The translations under genes were made by a program, and so were the position numbers. A stretch of DNA of 64,000 nucleotides. It comes from Ochrobactrum sp. Marseille-Q0166. GTDB lineage: Bacteria > Pseudomonadota > Alphaproteobacteria > Rhizobiales > Rhizobiaceae. The notes below the pieces were generated by a model. The model was given only the letters and a program-made list of their open reading frames with translations. It made no database searches and was not told the DNA's origin. Position 1 is the first letter of the stretch, and every line of letters starts with the position of its first letter. Location: contig NZ_JACJUO010000001.1 of assembly GCF_014397025.1 (NCBI RefSeq), forward strand, positions 310,001 to 374,000, written 5' to 3'. Shown here piece by piece: positions 11,401 to 19,644 of the stretch.

Positions 11401-11550
11401 ATAGATAGTCGCGTTCGCTAATACCAGTGGGTCAGAGGCATTACCCGGAAAGCCTTCAATCAGGCGGCCTTCCAGAAGTGCCTTGGCGAAGGCTGGTAGA
11501 AAAGCTGTGCCGGATGGAATGGAAAAAAGCTTCGGCCTCGTAATGGTCAT
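8407..11550 (-). CDS. addB: Double-strand break repair protein AddB (alphaproteobacterial type)
   Basis: AddB partners AddA; it carries the second nuclease and, in other bacteria, the Chi-recognition function. The 1047-residue protein has a degenerate N-terminal helicase region and a C-terminal PD-(D/E)XK nuclease motif AEVIDYKTGSTPSP. I see only two cysteines (in ALCVSL and SVCASDL), so it cannot hold the four-cysteine iron-sulfur cluster known in the Bacillus subtilis AddB. The gene sits 15 bases downstream of the MurU-like gene and overlaps addA, which suggests one long transcript. Confidence 0.95.
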   Translation of the reverse strand: MTITRPKLFSIPSGTAFLPAFAKALLEGRLIEGFPGNASDPLVLANATIYVPTRRAARALRSILVDMNPAKSAILPTIRPLGDVDEDAAFFNAATSGVFDLNPPIGKAERLLLLARLIRPWRESLPAHVRALFGVDDVSVPATTADAIWLARDLAGLMDQVETDNAKWSELASIAPDDLADWWQVTLGFLDIVTKLWPEILQERKLSNPAAHRNELIWGEVRRLRDHPPQGPVIAAGSTGSIPATAELVSVIARLPQGAVVLPGLDRDLDEGAWNLLGASDDNPSTFGHPQYGLHKLLQAIGVLREDVEHIEDMPVNKRVLERVVSEALRPAETTDAWSLLNRDADMHPEALQQSAQKIDLIETANEREEALAVALALRDAISDENKTAALVTADRNLARRVVGELARFGIDADDSGGRHLRDIETATLMRLMVETVFNPGDPVALLALVKHPMLRLGGKRIDRRLAAETLELVAFRGGTGRASIIDLPAFFDRRMEESASQSRQPAWHATVTPNMIEAARALCVSLSEAVAPLAPFATINRRTDIGEITRATVEALENLARDESGSVTRYYSGEHGEKLASFLRQLVASEAGLDFEAIEWPAILEALMSGETVKPHPGGHPRVFIWGALEARLQTMDTLVIGGLNEGTWPAKTRNDPFMSRPMKAMIALDPPERRTGLAAHDFQMALGMDHVVLSRSQRSDNAPTITSRWLQRLETVLGSDVTKDMRSRGQRFIHWAREIDQAPDVPFVKRPEPAPPVSARPKHFSVTEIETLRRDPYAIFAKKILKLRPLEPLIRDPAAAERGTLFHDILGHFTQEGIDPLAPDAATQLEEFGRHFFGEIDLPIEIQAVWWPRFTALIPQFLEWERERAYNVQTRFAEISSDKREVESLGITLSGRADRIDLMRDGTAEVIDYKTGSTPSPRQAHVLLSPQLALEAALLVRGAFRELGSVCASDLTYVRLRAGGEVKPESILKIGRPPSEKTAPALGEEAWQRLAQLLAEYQNPAKGYLSRALPFRETDLTGDYDHLARVLEWSAGGDAGGEGGE

Positions 11551-11565
11551 TCCGCCATGCTCTCC

Positions 11566-12285
11566 TTACGCAATTGCGGAAAGCACAGCCTCCGCCTCGC
11601 CGATCGCTTCCGGTGTTCCCACCGTAAGCCAATGCCCGGTCATGGGCATACCATAAAGGCGCCCGGCTGCAATGGCTTCATCAAAATAGCGATTGAGCGA
11701 TGAAACACCCGGCTCGGCTTTGGCAAAAATACGCGGATGAATAATGGCTGCACCGGCATAGATGACCGGGTCGCCGGCGACATCACGTAGACGGCGCAAG
11801 CGGCCCTCTTCATCCGCAACGAAATCGCCCTTGCCTTCAAAACCTGTTGCCTGATCGAGTCTCGCCGTCATGAGAAGAATATCCATGCGGGTATCGTCCC
11901 AGACATGCGCCAGCGCCGTAATATTCGGCTGCGCTTCATCACCAACCCAGAATGTATCAGCATTGAGTACATAGAACGCCTTGCCCCCAAGCTGTGGCAG
12001 CACGTTGACGATACCACCTGCGGAATCGAGCAGCAGATCGCGCTCGTCGGAGATCGTGATTTTCGGCTCTGAGCGACTGCCAAGATAGTCGATCAGTTGG
12101 TCGGCTAAATAATGAACATTGACGATTGTATTCTCAACGCCTGCACCCGCCAGCGCATCCAAGCCCCAATCGATCAGCGGCTTGCCGGAAACCTTGACCA
12201 GTGGCTTGGGCATGGTTTCGGTGATCGGGCGCATACGCTTGCCAAGACCTGCTGCAAGCATGATCGCTGTATCAGGACGTGTCAT
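11566..12285 (-). CDS. murU: Nucleotidyltransferase, MurU-like (N-acetylmuramate-1-phosphate uridylyltransferase)
   Basis: The 239-residue sugar-1-phosphate nucleotidyltransferase has the N-terminal signature MLAAGLGKRMRPIT followed by MPKPLVKV, and a metal-binding aspartate in FYVLNADTFW. In Pseudomonas, MurU converts MurNAc-1-phosphate to UDP-MurNAc in a fosfomycin-tolerant peptidoglycan recycling route, together with the kinase AmgK. Here the next gene upstream carries an AmgK-like kinase domain and overlaps by four bases, which supports this role rather than a generic sugar transferase. Substrate is inferred, not shown. Confidence 0.82.
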   Translation of the reverse strand: MTRPDTAIMLAAGLGKRMRPITETMPKPLVKVSGKPLIDWGLDALAGAGVENTIVNVHYLADQLIDYLGSRSEPKITISDERDLLLDSAGGIVNVLPQLGGKAFYVLNADTFWVGDEAQPNITALAHVWDDTRMDILLMTARLDQATGFEGKGDFVADEEGRLRRLRDVAGDPVIYAGAAIIHPRIFAKAEPGVSSLNRYFDEAIAAGRLYGMPMTGHWLTVGTPEAIGEAEAVLSAIA

Positions 12286-13808
12286 TGTTTCTCCAGCAAT
12301 GCGAGATCATCAAACCAGCGGGCGACCGGCGCCATGACCGGATGCTTTAAGACGCGGCCAAGATAGTCGTGAATGCGGGGCAGATGCGCGAGATAATGCG
12401 GCTTGCCATCACGCTCATCAAGCCGCACGAACAGGCCCAACAGCTTGGCGTTGCGCTGCGCACCCATGGCGGCATAGGCCATGCGGAAAGCCGCTTCGTC
12501 AAACACATGGCCAAGCTTGCGGCGTTCATCGCAATAAGCATCAACCACTGCCTTTTCGAGCTCCGGCGTAATCGTCAGGCGAGCATCGAGTGCCAGCGAC
12601 GCGACATCATAGGCAGCAGGTCCGATCATCGCGTCCTGAAAGTCGATTGTGCCGATTTTGTCTTTGCCTTTCGCATCCTCAAACCAGAACAGGTTTGGCG
12701 AATGATAATCGCGCAGCAGCAGGCTTTTCTCGCAATCGGCAATCGCGTCGAGAACTTTGTCCCATGCCGCTTCATAAGCCTGCGCTTCTGCATCAGTCAG
12801 CTTGCGGCCCATCATGCGTGGTGCATACCATTGCCCGACAAGGTTCACTTCCATGATCATCGCATCGCGATCAAAAGGTGCAATGATGTGATCCGGATAG
12901 CCTGCAACAGGCGCATGATCAGGCCACTGAACCCCATGAAGATGTGCAAGAAACCGTCCAGCCGCTTCATAGCGTTCGGCCACCGGCTCACCCGATGGAG
13001 CCCTGATGCCCTCAAGCCCGAGATTTTCGAGGATCAGCAGTCCTGCATCAATATCAACAGCGCGCATTTGCGGCACGCGCAGGCCATTTTTCGCAAGCAG
13101 ATCATCAATGGCCACGAAAGCCTGAATATTCTCTGCAATATGCGCAAGCTGGCGATAGGACTTGCCGTTGCGCAATGGCGGATCGTAGGGCATCGCGGGC
13201 GCATTCATCAGAATTTCGACACCGTGTTCGCTTGTGATGATCTCATATTTGCGCGGTGAAGCATCCCCCTGTAAATAGCGGCGCGTGGCCCCTGCCCGGT
13301 CGTTGTTTTCCAGAAAAGTGCGGATTTTCAGCGTGCGCTCAAGACGCGCAATGGCTGCTTCTGGCCCGCTGATTACGATGCGCCGCCCTGCCCCTTCGTG
13401 GGTTAATATGACGGCAAAGCTCGGCTCCGGCAGAAAGCCTTCCGCCTGCTCTGGCCATTCGGACAGCACAACACCATCTTCCAGAAACTCGACAAGCCCT
13501 AGCTCGTCCAGCTCTTCACCATGCGAAATCCTGTAGAGGTCGGCGTGAGCGACAGGCAAGCGCAGCCCCTCATAGCTTTGCACAAGTGTAAATGTCGGAC
13601 TTGGCACTTCAAGCCGCTCATCATCAGCAATCGCGCGAATGATAGCGCGTGCGAGCGAGGACTTACCGGCGCCAAGATCGCCCGATAAGGTAACGAGATC
13701 GCCTTTGACCAGCGCCAAGGCGAAATCCTGGCCAAAGCGCTGTGTGGCAGCCTCATCGGGCAGGAAAAGCTCAAGACTGGTTATTGGGCGATTGATTGGG
13801 GTGCTCAT
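12282..13808 (-). CDS. tsaE: TsaE-AmgK fusion: tRNA t6A ATPase plus MurNAc/GlcNAc kinase-type phosphotransferase
   Basis: This 508-residue protein joins two domains. Residues 1 to about 160 are TsaE, the ATPase of the t6A tRNA-modification complex, with P-loop SGDLGAGKSSLARAI. Residues about 175-508 are an aminoglycoside-phosphotransferase fold resembling AmgK, with the catalytic loop LLRDYHSPNLFW and metal site IDFQDAM. The N-terminal part serves translation fidelity; the C-terminal part probably phosphorylates an amino sugar for the MurU-like enzyme encoded next. The fusion is known in Rhizobiales, and the unbroken frame argues against an assembly error. Confidence 0.92.
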   Translation of the reverse strand: MSTPINRPITSLELFLPDEAATQRFGQDFALALVKGDLVTLSGDLGAGKSSLARAIIRAIADDERLEVPSPTFTLVQSYEGLRLPVAHADLYRISHGEELDELGLVEFLEDGVVLSEWPEQAEGFLPEPSFAVILTHEGAGRRIVISGPEAAIARLERTLKIRTFLENNDRAGATRRYLQGDASPRKYEIITSEHGVEILMNAPAMPYDPPLRNGKSYRQLAHIAENIQAFVAIDDLLAKNGLRVPQMRAVDIDAGLLILENLGLEGIRAPSGEPVAERYEAAGRFLAHLHGVQWPDHAPVAGYPDHIIAPFDRDAMIMEVNLVGQWYAPRMMGRKLTDAEAQAYEAAWDKVLDAIADCEKSLLLRDYHSPNLFWFEDAKGKDKIGTIDFQDAMIGPAAYDVASLALDARLTITPELEKAVVDAYCDERRKLGHVFDEAAFRMAYAAMGAQRNAKLLGLFVRLDERDGKPHYLAHLPRIHDYLGRVLKHPVMAPVARWFDDLALLEKQ

Positions 13809-13823
13809 AAAGCCCCCTTTATC

Positions 13824-16424
13824 TTATTCGGCAGCAACACGGAAGCTGCGCGCTTCCGACGGGAAGCGACAAATAACAGTTGTTCCGATATCTTTGCCGG
13901 TTTCGATTTCCACGCGACCATCATGCAGCTCGACAAAGCTCTTCACGATGGAAAGGCCAAGCCCGACGCCTCGTCTGCGCCCGCCATTCTGATAAGCCTG
14001 GAAACGCTTGAACACCGTATCAAGCACATCGCCAGGCATTCCCGGGCCGTCATCATGCACGGCAAACAGAATATCCGTCCCTTCGCGGACGACCTGAAGC
14101 GAAACGGTGGAACCTTCCGGTGCATAATTGGAGGCGTTGGACAGTAGATTGAACAGCACCTGACGAACACGATTGGCGTCGGCTCTGAAGGTTTGCACGT
14201 CATCGGCAATATCGACATTGAGCGCGATGTCATGCTCCTGCAGACGCTCGCTCACACGCTTTGCCGCAGCTGAAATTTCATCCATGACAGCGACATCATC
14301 GATATCGAGCTGCATGATGCCTGCATCAACCGTTGCAAGATCGAGAATATCGTTGACGATGGTTAAAAGCACGGCAGACGATGTGCCGATATGATCGAGA
14401 TATTCGAGCTGGCGTTCATTGAGCGAGCCAAAGGCAGGTGTCTGTAACAGTTCGGTAAAGCCGATAATGTTTGTGAGCGGAGACCGCAGCTCGTAAGATA
14501 CATGCTGCACGAAGTCGTTCTTGATCTGATCGGCAAGCGAAAGCGCTTCGTTCTTTTCCTTGAGCGCCCGTTCGACGCGTACCGTATCGGTGACGTCCAT
14601 GAAGGTGAGCATCGTCTGGCCCTTCGGCAGCGGCACCACGGCATAAGAAAGAATCACACCGTCATCAAGTTCGACCTGCCCCATGCGCCCATTACGCTCA
14701 TCCAGGAAGCCAGTGACAGAAGAAACGAAATCATCCCAGATGCCATCGCCGCCACGCTGGCCGCAGAGCTTGGAAATGGTTGAGATATGCGTGCCTTCAA
14801 CGGTGATGGCTGCAGGCAGCGACCAGAGGTCGGCAAATGACGGATTGGACAGGCGCAAACGGCCGTCGGAACCGAACACGGCGACGGCTTCGCCAAGGTG
14901 ATCAAGCGTTTCGCCCTGCACCTTGATCAGCGTGTTGTAACGACCTTCAAGCTCGAACTTCTCAGTCATGTTCTCGAAGAACCACGTCACGCCGCCTTGC
15001 GGATGCGGATTGGCAACCACGCGCAGGATACGGGTATCCGGCAGATGCCACATATGTTCCTCCGGCTCGACAGCACGGTAGGCCGCAAGCATGGAATCCT
15101 TCCATTTGCGCCATTCCGGCTGTTCGGGCAGCTTGCCTTCCGAACGCAGGCGGTCAAACAGCAGCGTATTGCTTGGATGCGTCTCAAGCCAGGCCGTGTC
15201 GAGCGACCAGAGCGAGACGAAAGCCTGATTGAAGAATTGCAGCTTCATGTCCGGATCGAAGATCGCCACAGCGGTTGAAAGCTGATCGAGCGTCTCGGCA
15301 TGGCTCTTCAATGTACGGCTCAACTCTTCGCGAATCTGCTCGACTTCGCTTAGATCAAAGCCCAAACCGGCAGAACCTGCCTCCGCACTCACATCCGTCA
15401 CATCGAAAATGCGGCGATCGCCACGCACGACTGCGGGCAGTTTTTCGTAAAGATCAGGCTCGGCAAACCGGTCGCGTTCGAGACGCTGGCGCGCCTGTGC
15501 GCCAAAGAGTTCGCGACGCTCAGACGTCGCCTGTGTGCCGTCCACGGCATCCACGGCCCGTGCATAGGCTGCATTGACCCATTCCATCCGCCCATCGGTG
15601 CCACGCACCCAGACCGGCTGTTCAAGACGGTCGAGCAGATGGCGCAACAATGCCAGCTTTTCTGATAGCTCGCGGTTCTGTGCCTGAAGTGCTGCACGCT
15701 CGGCCTGCACGCCCTGAAGACCAAGGAAACGCACGATAGCAAAGCTTCCGGAAGTACGGCCATAGACGTCGAGCAGGGTGCCATTGCTGGTTTCAACCGT
15801 CAGATCAAAAGCATGAGCCTGTTCTCGTAAGGCAGAAACCGCGCGTTCAAGCTCGGCAACCGATTGTGGCCGCAGCCAGCGACCAAAAGCAAGGAAATGC
15901 GAACGATCCTGTGGTGCGCCGCTATCAAATGGTAGTTGCCCGACAACATCGGCGCGTGCGCCGTGGGCATCCCAGACAATTGCACGCTGATCTTTGAGAT
16001 TAAGCAAAGCTTCATTGCGCTGCGCGGTCAGATTCATATCCGAGAGGCGCGAGCGCAACTCATTGTTTTGCTGCGCAATTTTTGAGCGGTCGCGAATAAG
16101 CCAGCCAGCAGAGAGCAGGGCCGCCCCCATCGCGCCAAGAAACATCGAAAACTGGATGACTTCAAAAGCTCCGACACTGCCACCGAAAGGCAATTCGATG
16201 CGTGCGGAATTTTCAGCGCCTTGCGCAAATGCCGGAACGGCCGCAACCAGTGCGGCAAAGGAAACTGAAGCCGTGAGAACAACCCGTTTGAGAGGGCTTG
16301 CAGCCAATGAAAGCGATGCTTTCAGGTGCCTGCCTGCGCTGTTTGCGGATTTGCTCCGCAAGCTCCCCGTCGAGCCGGTCTCTGGCATATTTCCCTTGTC
16401 TCCGCCGCCCGGGAGTTTCCTCAT
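13824..16424 (-). CDS. divL: DivL-type PAS sensor pseudo-histidine-kinase (Tyr in place of phospho-His)
   Basis: The 866-residue protein has two hydrophobic segments near residues 48-68 and 89-106, then PAS regions, then a HisKA/HATPase_c core. In the H-box the usual histidine is a tyrosine, Tyr644 (HVSYELRSPL; codon TAC read on the minus strand at 14493-14495). The ATP domain keeps NLLSNASNYA, DDGPGMP and GVGLGLSIV. A tyrosine at this place is the hallmark of Caulobacter DivL, which controls the CckA-ChpT-CtrA pathway rather than acting as a normal kinase. An alternative start at 16388 also has a good ribosome site. It lies upstream of tsaE. Confidence 0.9.
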   Translation of the reverse strand: MRKLPGGGDKGNMPETGSTGSLRSKSANSAGRHLKASLSLAASPLKRVVLTASVSFAALVAAVPAFAQGAENSARIELPFGGSVGAFEVIQFSMFLGAMGAALLSAGWLIRDRSKIAQQNNELRSRLSDMNLTAQRNEALLNLKDQRAIVWDAHGARADVVGQLPFDSGAPQDRSHFLAFGRWLRPQSVAELERAVSALREQAHAFDLTVETSNGTLLDVYGRTSGSFAIVRFLGLQGVQAERAALQAQNRELSEKLALLRHLLDRLEQPVWVRGTDGRMEWVNAAYARAVDAVDGTQATSERRELFGAQARQRLERDRFAEPDLYEKLPAVVRGDRRIFDVTDVSAEAGSAGLGFDLSEVEQIREELSRTLKSHAETLDQLSTAVAIFDPDMKLQFFNQAFVSLWSLDTAWLETHPSNTLLFDRLRSEGKLPEQPEWRKWKDSMLAAYRAVEPEEHMWHLPDTRILRVVANPHPQGGVTWFFENMTEKFELEGRYNTLIKVQGETLDHLGEAVAVFGSDGRLRLSNPSFADLWSLPAAITVEGTHISTISKLCGQRGGDGIWDDFVSSVTGFLDERNGRMGQVELDDGVILSYAVVPLPKGQTMLTFMDVTDTVRVERALKEKNEALSLADQIKNDFVQHVSYELRSPLTNIIGFTELLQTPAFGSLNERQLEYLDHIGTSSAVLLTIVNDILDLATVDAGIMQLDIDDVAVMDEISAAAKRVSERLQEHDIALNVDIADDVQTFRADANRVRQVLFNLLSNASNYAPEGSTVSLQVVREGTDILFAVHDDGPGMPGDVLDTVFKRFQAYQNGGRRRGVGLGLSIVKSFVELHDGRVEIETGKDIGTTVICRFPSEARSFRVAAE

Positions 16425-16637
16425 AAAGAGTCTCCCGCATTACAAAATTCCTGTGTCCGGCCCTGTCGCATCGCCACAATGCTAGAAGCCAGTCATGTTT
16501 CGAGGATGAATAGGTCGCCCGTCTTTCGCCTGAACCGGCAAAAAACGCCCAACGCAAACACCCGTCAAAACACATTGATTCGTCTTCACAATACCCTCAC
16601 CGTGAATCCGCGTGAAGCGTGTTGCACGCAAAAATAA

Positions 16638-16666
16638 AGGTCGGGCAACGTAAAGATGCCCGACCT
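16638..16666. terminator. Terminator downstream of ahcY
   Basis: A perfect 10-bp stem (AGGTCGGGCA with TGCCCGACCT) around a 9-base loop lies 30 bases past the ahcY stop on the minus strand and is followed in that direction by a T-rich stretch. The rest of the 272-base gap between divL and ahcY (16425-16696) would hold the divL promoter; I see no gene in it. Confidence 0.82.
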
Positions 16667-16696
16667 ACAAGATGTAGCAGTATGGTTAACAGTGAA

Positions 16697-18097
16697 TTAA
16701 TACCTGTAGTGTTCCGACTTGAATGGACCTTGGGGCGTTACGCCGATATATGCGGCCTGTTCCTCAGAAAGCACAGTCAGCTTGGCCCCAAGCTTGTCGA
16801 GATGCAGACGTGCAACCTTCTCGTCGAGGTGTTTTGGCAAGACATAAACTTCGTTCTTATACGCGTCGGTACGTGTAAAGAGTTCGATCTGACCCAGCAC
16901 CTGATTAGTGAAGGAAGCCGACATCACAAAGCTTGGATGACCGGTTGCATTGCCGAGGTTGAGCAGACGACCTTCCGAAAGAAGGATGATGCGCTTGCCA
17001 TCGGGGAATTCTACCAGATCGACCTGTGGCTTCACATTGGTCCATTTCAGATTACGCAGTCCTGCAACCTGAATTTCATTGTCGAAGTGACCGATATTGC
17101 CGACGATCGCCATATCTTTGAGCTTGCGCATATGATCAAGCGTGATGACGTCCTTATTGCCGGTCGTCGAGATCACGATGTCAGCAGTCGGAGCCGCATC
17201 ATCGAGCGTTACCACTTCATAGCCGTCCATTGCAGCCTGCAATGCGCAGATTGGATCGACTTCCGTAACCTTGACGCGTGCACCGGCACCTGCGAGCGAT
17301 GCAGCCGAGCCTTTGCCAACGTCGCCATAACCGCAGACGACGGCAACCTTGCCAGCCATCATCACGTCTGTGCCGCGGCGGATGCCGTCAACCAGCGATT
17401 CCTTGCAGCCATACTTGTTGTCGAACTTCGACTTGGTGACGCTGTCATTGACGTTGATTGCCGGGAAGGGCAGTAGGCCCTTCTTCTGCAACTGGTAAAG
17501 ACGGTTGACGCCTGTGGTGGTTTCTTCGGTCACGCCCTTGATCGCATCGCGCTGACGCGTAAAGAAGCCCGGCGTTTCAGCCATACGCTTCTTGATCTGC
17601 GCGAACAGAACTTCTTCTTCTTCGCTTTCAGGCTTGGAAAGAACATCTTCGCCAGCCTCAGCGCGCGCGCCGATCAGGATATACATGGTGGCATCGCCAC
17701 CATCATCGAGAATCATGTTGGATGGTTCGCCATCCGTCCACTGGAAGATCTTGTCGGTATAGGTCCAATATTCTTCAAGCGTTTCGCCCTTGATGGCGAA
17801 AACCGGCGTGCCGGTGGCGGCAATCGCTGCCGCAGCATGATCCTGCGTCGAGAAAATATTGCAGGAAGCCCAGCGAACTTCGGCGCCCAGCGCCTTCAGT
17901 GTTTCGATCAGCACGGCAGTCTGGATCGTCATATGCAGCGAACCGGAGATGCGCGCGCCCTTGAGCGGCTGCGACTTGCCGAATTCTTCGCGCGCGGCCA
18001 TCAGGCCCGGCATTTCAGTTTCAGCAATATCGAGTTCCTTACGGCCCCAATCGGCCAGACCGAGATCCTTGACGACAAAATCCTGACTTGCGGTCAT
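16697..18097 (-). CDS. ahcY: Adenosylhomocysteinase
   Basis: The NAD-dependent enzyme splits S-adenosylhomocysteine into adenosine and homocysteine, relieving product inhibition of methyltransferases. The 466-residue protein (start MTASQDF, chosen over an ATG 3 bases earlier and another further out) has the NAD loop [11 protein letters not shown] and the conserved C-terminus FKSEHYRY. Substrate-site residues are seen in [10 protein letters not shown]. The leader contains a perfect dyad at 18196-18213 and a stem-loop at 18123-18150, so expression may be controlled by SAH or SAM status. Confidence 0.97.
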   Translation of the reverse strand: MTASQDFVVKDLGLADWGRKELDIAETEMPGLMAAREEFGKSQPLKGARISGSLHMTIQTAVLIETLKALGAEVRWASCNIFSTQDHAAAAIAATGTPVFAIKGETLEEYWTYTDKIFQWTDGEPSNMILDDGGDATMYILIGARAEAGEDVLSKPESEEEEVLFAQIKKRMAETPGFFTRQRDAIKGVTEETTTGVNRLYQLQKKGLLPFPAINVNDSVTKSKFDNKYGCKESLVDGIRRGTDVMMAGKVAVVCGYGDVGKGSAASLAGAGARVKVTEVDPICALQAAMDGYEVVTLDDAAPTADIVISTTGNKDVITLDHMRKLKDMAIVGNIGHFDNEIQVAGLRNLKWTNVKPQVDLVEFPDGKRIILLSEGRLLNLGNATGHPSFVMSASFTNQVLGQIELFTRTDAYKNEVYVLPKHLDEKVARLHLDKLGAKLTVLSEEQAAYIGVTPQGPFKSEHYRY

Positions 18098-18122
18098 CAT
18101 CTGCTCCAATCAAATTTGTTTA

Positions 18123-18150
18123 GAAGCCCAAAAGAATGCAAAAGGGCTTC
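18123..18150 (-). promoter_or_regulatory. Stem-loop in ahcY leader
   Basis: GAAGCCC pairs with GGGCTTC around a 14-base A-rich loop, just upstream of the ahcY ribosome site. It does not match the SAH-riboswitch consensus as I remember it. Function is unknown. Confidence 0.4.
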
Positions 18151-18195
18151 GGCTGGCGTTCTGATTAGCAGATCAATACGGCCAGCACAACGCAA

Positions 18196-18213
18196 CATAA
18201 AGAAATCTTTATG
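18196..18213. promoter_or_regulatory. Candidate SahR-type operator upstream of ahcY
   Basis: A dyad with 7-bp perfect arms, CATAAAG and CTTTATG, separated by AAAT, lies about 100 bases upstream of ahcY. From memory, SahR, an ArsR-family repressor of methionine-cycle genes in Proteobacteria, uses A/T-rich palindromes of this kind at ahcY. The assignment is inferred; the palindrome is directly visible. Confidence 0.5.
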
Positions 18214-18256
18214 TGTCTATATCAATTGAATGGGAAGTATCGAAACGCCTGGAGTC

Positions 18257-18571
18257 TCAGCATTCCTCGCCAAACTTGTCGGCAATAAGTGTCTGAAGCG
18301 CATCGAGCACGGCGTCGGCCTGTTCGCCGGATGCGCGAACGTCGATGCAGCAGCCCGGAGAGGCTGCCAGCATCATCAAACCCATGATCGACGTGCCGCC
18401 AACAGTCATTCCGTCCTTGCTGACGCGGACATGAGCGTTGTAACTGTCAACGAGCTGCACAAATTTTGCGGATGCGCGGGCATGAAGACCGCGCTTGTTG
18501 ACGATCTCAAAAGACCGGGACAAAGCGCTATCGGCATCGTATTCGCCGGTAACGGCTACAGTTGGATGCAT
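18257..18571 (-). CDS. ptsH: HPr family phosphocarrier protein (PTS-Ntr type)
   Basis: HPr passes phosphate from EI to EIIA proteins. The 104-residue protein has an N-terminal extension of about 15 residues, then the active-site motif NKRGLHARAS with His30. The regulatory serine is Ser61 in SIMGLMML, the position phosphorylated by HPr kinase in Gram-positive bacteria. The EIIA gene is 3 bases upstream and hprK lies further upstream, so all parts of a regulatory phosphorelay are together. No sugar permease gene is present, which fits a regulatory rather than a transport role. Confidence 0.93.
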   Translation of the reverse strand: MHPTVAVTGEYDADSALSRSFEIVNKRGLHARASAKFVQLVDSYNAHVRVSKDGMTVGGTSIMGLMMLAASPGCCIDVRASGEQADAVLDALQTLIADKFGEEC

Positions 18572-18574
18572 GGG

Positions 18575-18976
18575 TTACTTTCCCGTCAGAACCTGACTTG
18601 CAACATTGATGTACTTACGTCCCGCATCCTGCGCTTCGCGCAATGCCGTCTTGATGTCTCCACCAATACGAACGCTGGAAAGCTTGATGAGCATCGGCAG
18701 GTTCACGCCTGCGATCACCTCGATCTTGCCTTCTTCCATCACCGAAATCGCCAGATTGGATGGAGTTCCGCCAAACATATCCGTCAGAACGATAACACCT
18801 CTACCATTATCAGCCCTGGCCACAGCATCGACGATATCCCGACGACGCTGTTCCATGTCATCTTCGGCACCGATACATACGGTCTCGAAATTGTCTTGCG
18901 GGCCAACTACATGCTCAACAGCATGGAGAAACTCTTCGGCCAGCCTTCCGTGCGTAACAAGCACGAGTCCGATCAT
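18575..18976 (-). CDS. PTS EIIA-Man family protein
   Basis: The 133-residue single-domain protein matches the mannose-type EIIA fold, with the phospho-histidine His9 in VLVTHGRLAEE and the motif TDMFGGTPSNLA. It probably receives phosphate from HPr encoded 3 bases downstream. EIIB, C and D partners are absent, so transport is unlikely and a regulatory role is inferred. A 190-base gap (18977-19166) separates it from hprK; I see no gene there, only likely promoter sequence. Confidence 0.92.
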   Translation of the reverse strand: MIGLVLVTHGRLAEEFLHAVEHVVGPQDNFETVCIGAEDDMEQRRRDIVDAVARADNGRGVIVLTDMFGGTPSNLAISVMEEGKIEVIAGVNLPMLIKLSSVRIGGDIKTALREAQDAGRKYINVASQVLTGK

Positions 18977-19166
18977 ACTTTAAAAGCTCCTGTCGCGTGC
19001 CCGCCGCTTAACCCCTTCACAGGCGCAGATGACACAAAAATCGCCGGAACCCCGCCGACGAGTTGTGCATCTTGGCATTGCAAATCTTGATAGCAAGTGA
19101 AAAATTTCAAATTTGCCTTGAAAAAAGCAAAATGCCGCAGCGTTGGGCACTTTTTCGTTCAAGCAT

Positions 19167-19637
19167 TCATGGCCAGGGTTTATAGAAGAGGTTCGCCTCG
19201 ATAGCGCGCGAAAGTGCGTTGGAATCGCCGTTTGATGAAAGGGAAGGCAAAAGCAAACGGGGAATTTCAATGCCTTCAAACTGCCAGCTTTCACCACCCG
19301 GATAGCGTTCCGCCTCATCACGGCTCACCAGAATGACCACAAGATCAAGTGGTGTCTGTTTCACATAAGCAACACGAAAAAGACCGGCGCCGCGAATCTC
19401 GACGCCTCCAGCCAGAGAATCGGGAACGCTGGCAATAAGTCTGTTGCCCTCCGCACGAAGCAGAGTACGGTCATCTGAAACGAGAGAAGCGCTTTCCCCC
19501 CGCACTAGCGCACGCTCAATCAGAGTGAGTGCAATCTCTGTTTTACCTGCACCCGATGGCCCCATCAGCATCACACCTCTTCCGAGTAATTGCACGGTGG
19601 TTGCGTGAAGGCCGCTTTTTTGTTCTTCCGGTGTCAT
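19167..19637 (-). CDS. hprK: HPr kinase/phosphorylase, short alphaproteobacterial form
   Basis: HprK phosphorylates or dephosphorylates the regulatory serine of HPr. This 156-residue form holds only the C-terminal catalytic domain, with P-loop MGPSGAGKTEIAL and the downstream acidic/arginine stretch SRDEAERYPGG; the roughly 130-residue N-terminal domain of Gram-positive HprK is missing, as is usual in this lineage. The ATG at 19637 starts 7 bases after bvrS ends; a TTG at 19670 overlapping bvrS is the alternative. Adjacent to bvrS, it probably belongs to the bvrRS transcript. Confidence 0.9.
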   Translation of the reverse strand: MTPEEQKSGLHATTVQLLGRGVMLMGPSGAGKTEIALTLIERALVRGESASLVSDDRTLLRAEGNRLIASVPDSLAGGVEIRGAGLFRVAYVKQTPLDLVVILVSRDEAERYPGGESWQFEGIEIPRLLLPSLSSNGDSNALSRAIEANLFYKPWP

Positions 19638-19644
19638 GTCAGGA

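Noticed and set aside
12369..13259. Long open frame on the plus strand (296 codons)
   Set aside because: It lies wholly antisense to the tsaE-amgK fusion gene, has no ribosome site or recognisable domain, and is a codon-bias shadow.
16619..17476. Long plus-strand open frame opposite ahcY
   Set aside because: It is antisense to a highly conserved enzyme gene, and its predicted product matches no family I know.
18110..18256. SAH riboswitch upstream of ahcY
   Set aside because: The leader does not show the conserved core I would expect; only a simple hairpin and a palindrome are visible.
18230..19090. Long plus-strand open frame opposite the HPr and EIIA genes
   Set aside because: It spans two real minus-strand genes and their spacer, with no coding signal of its own.
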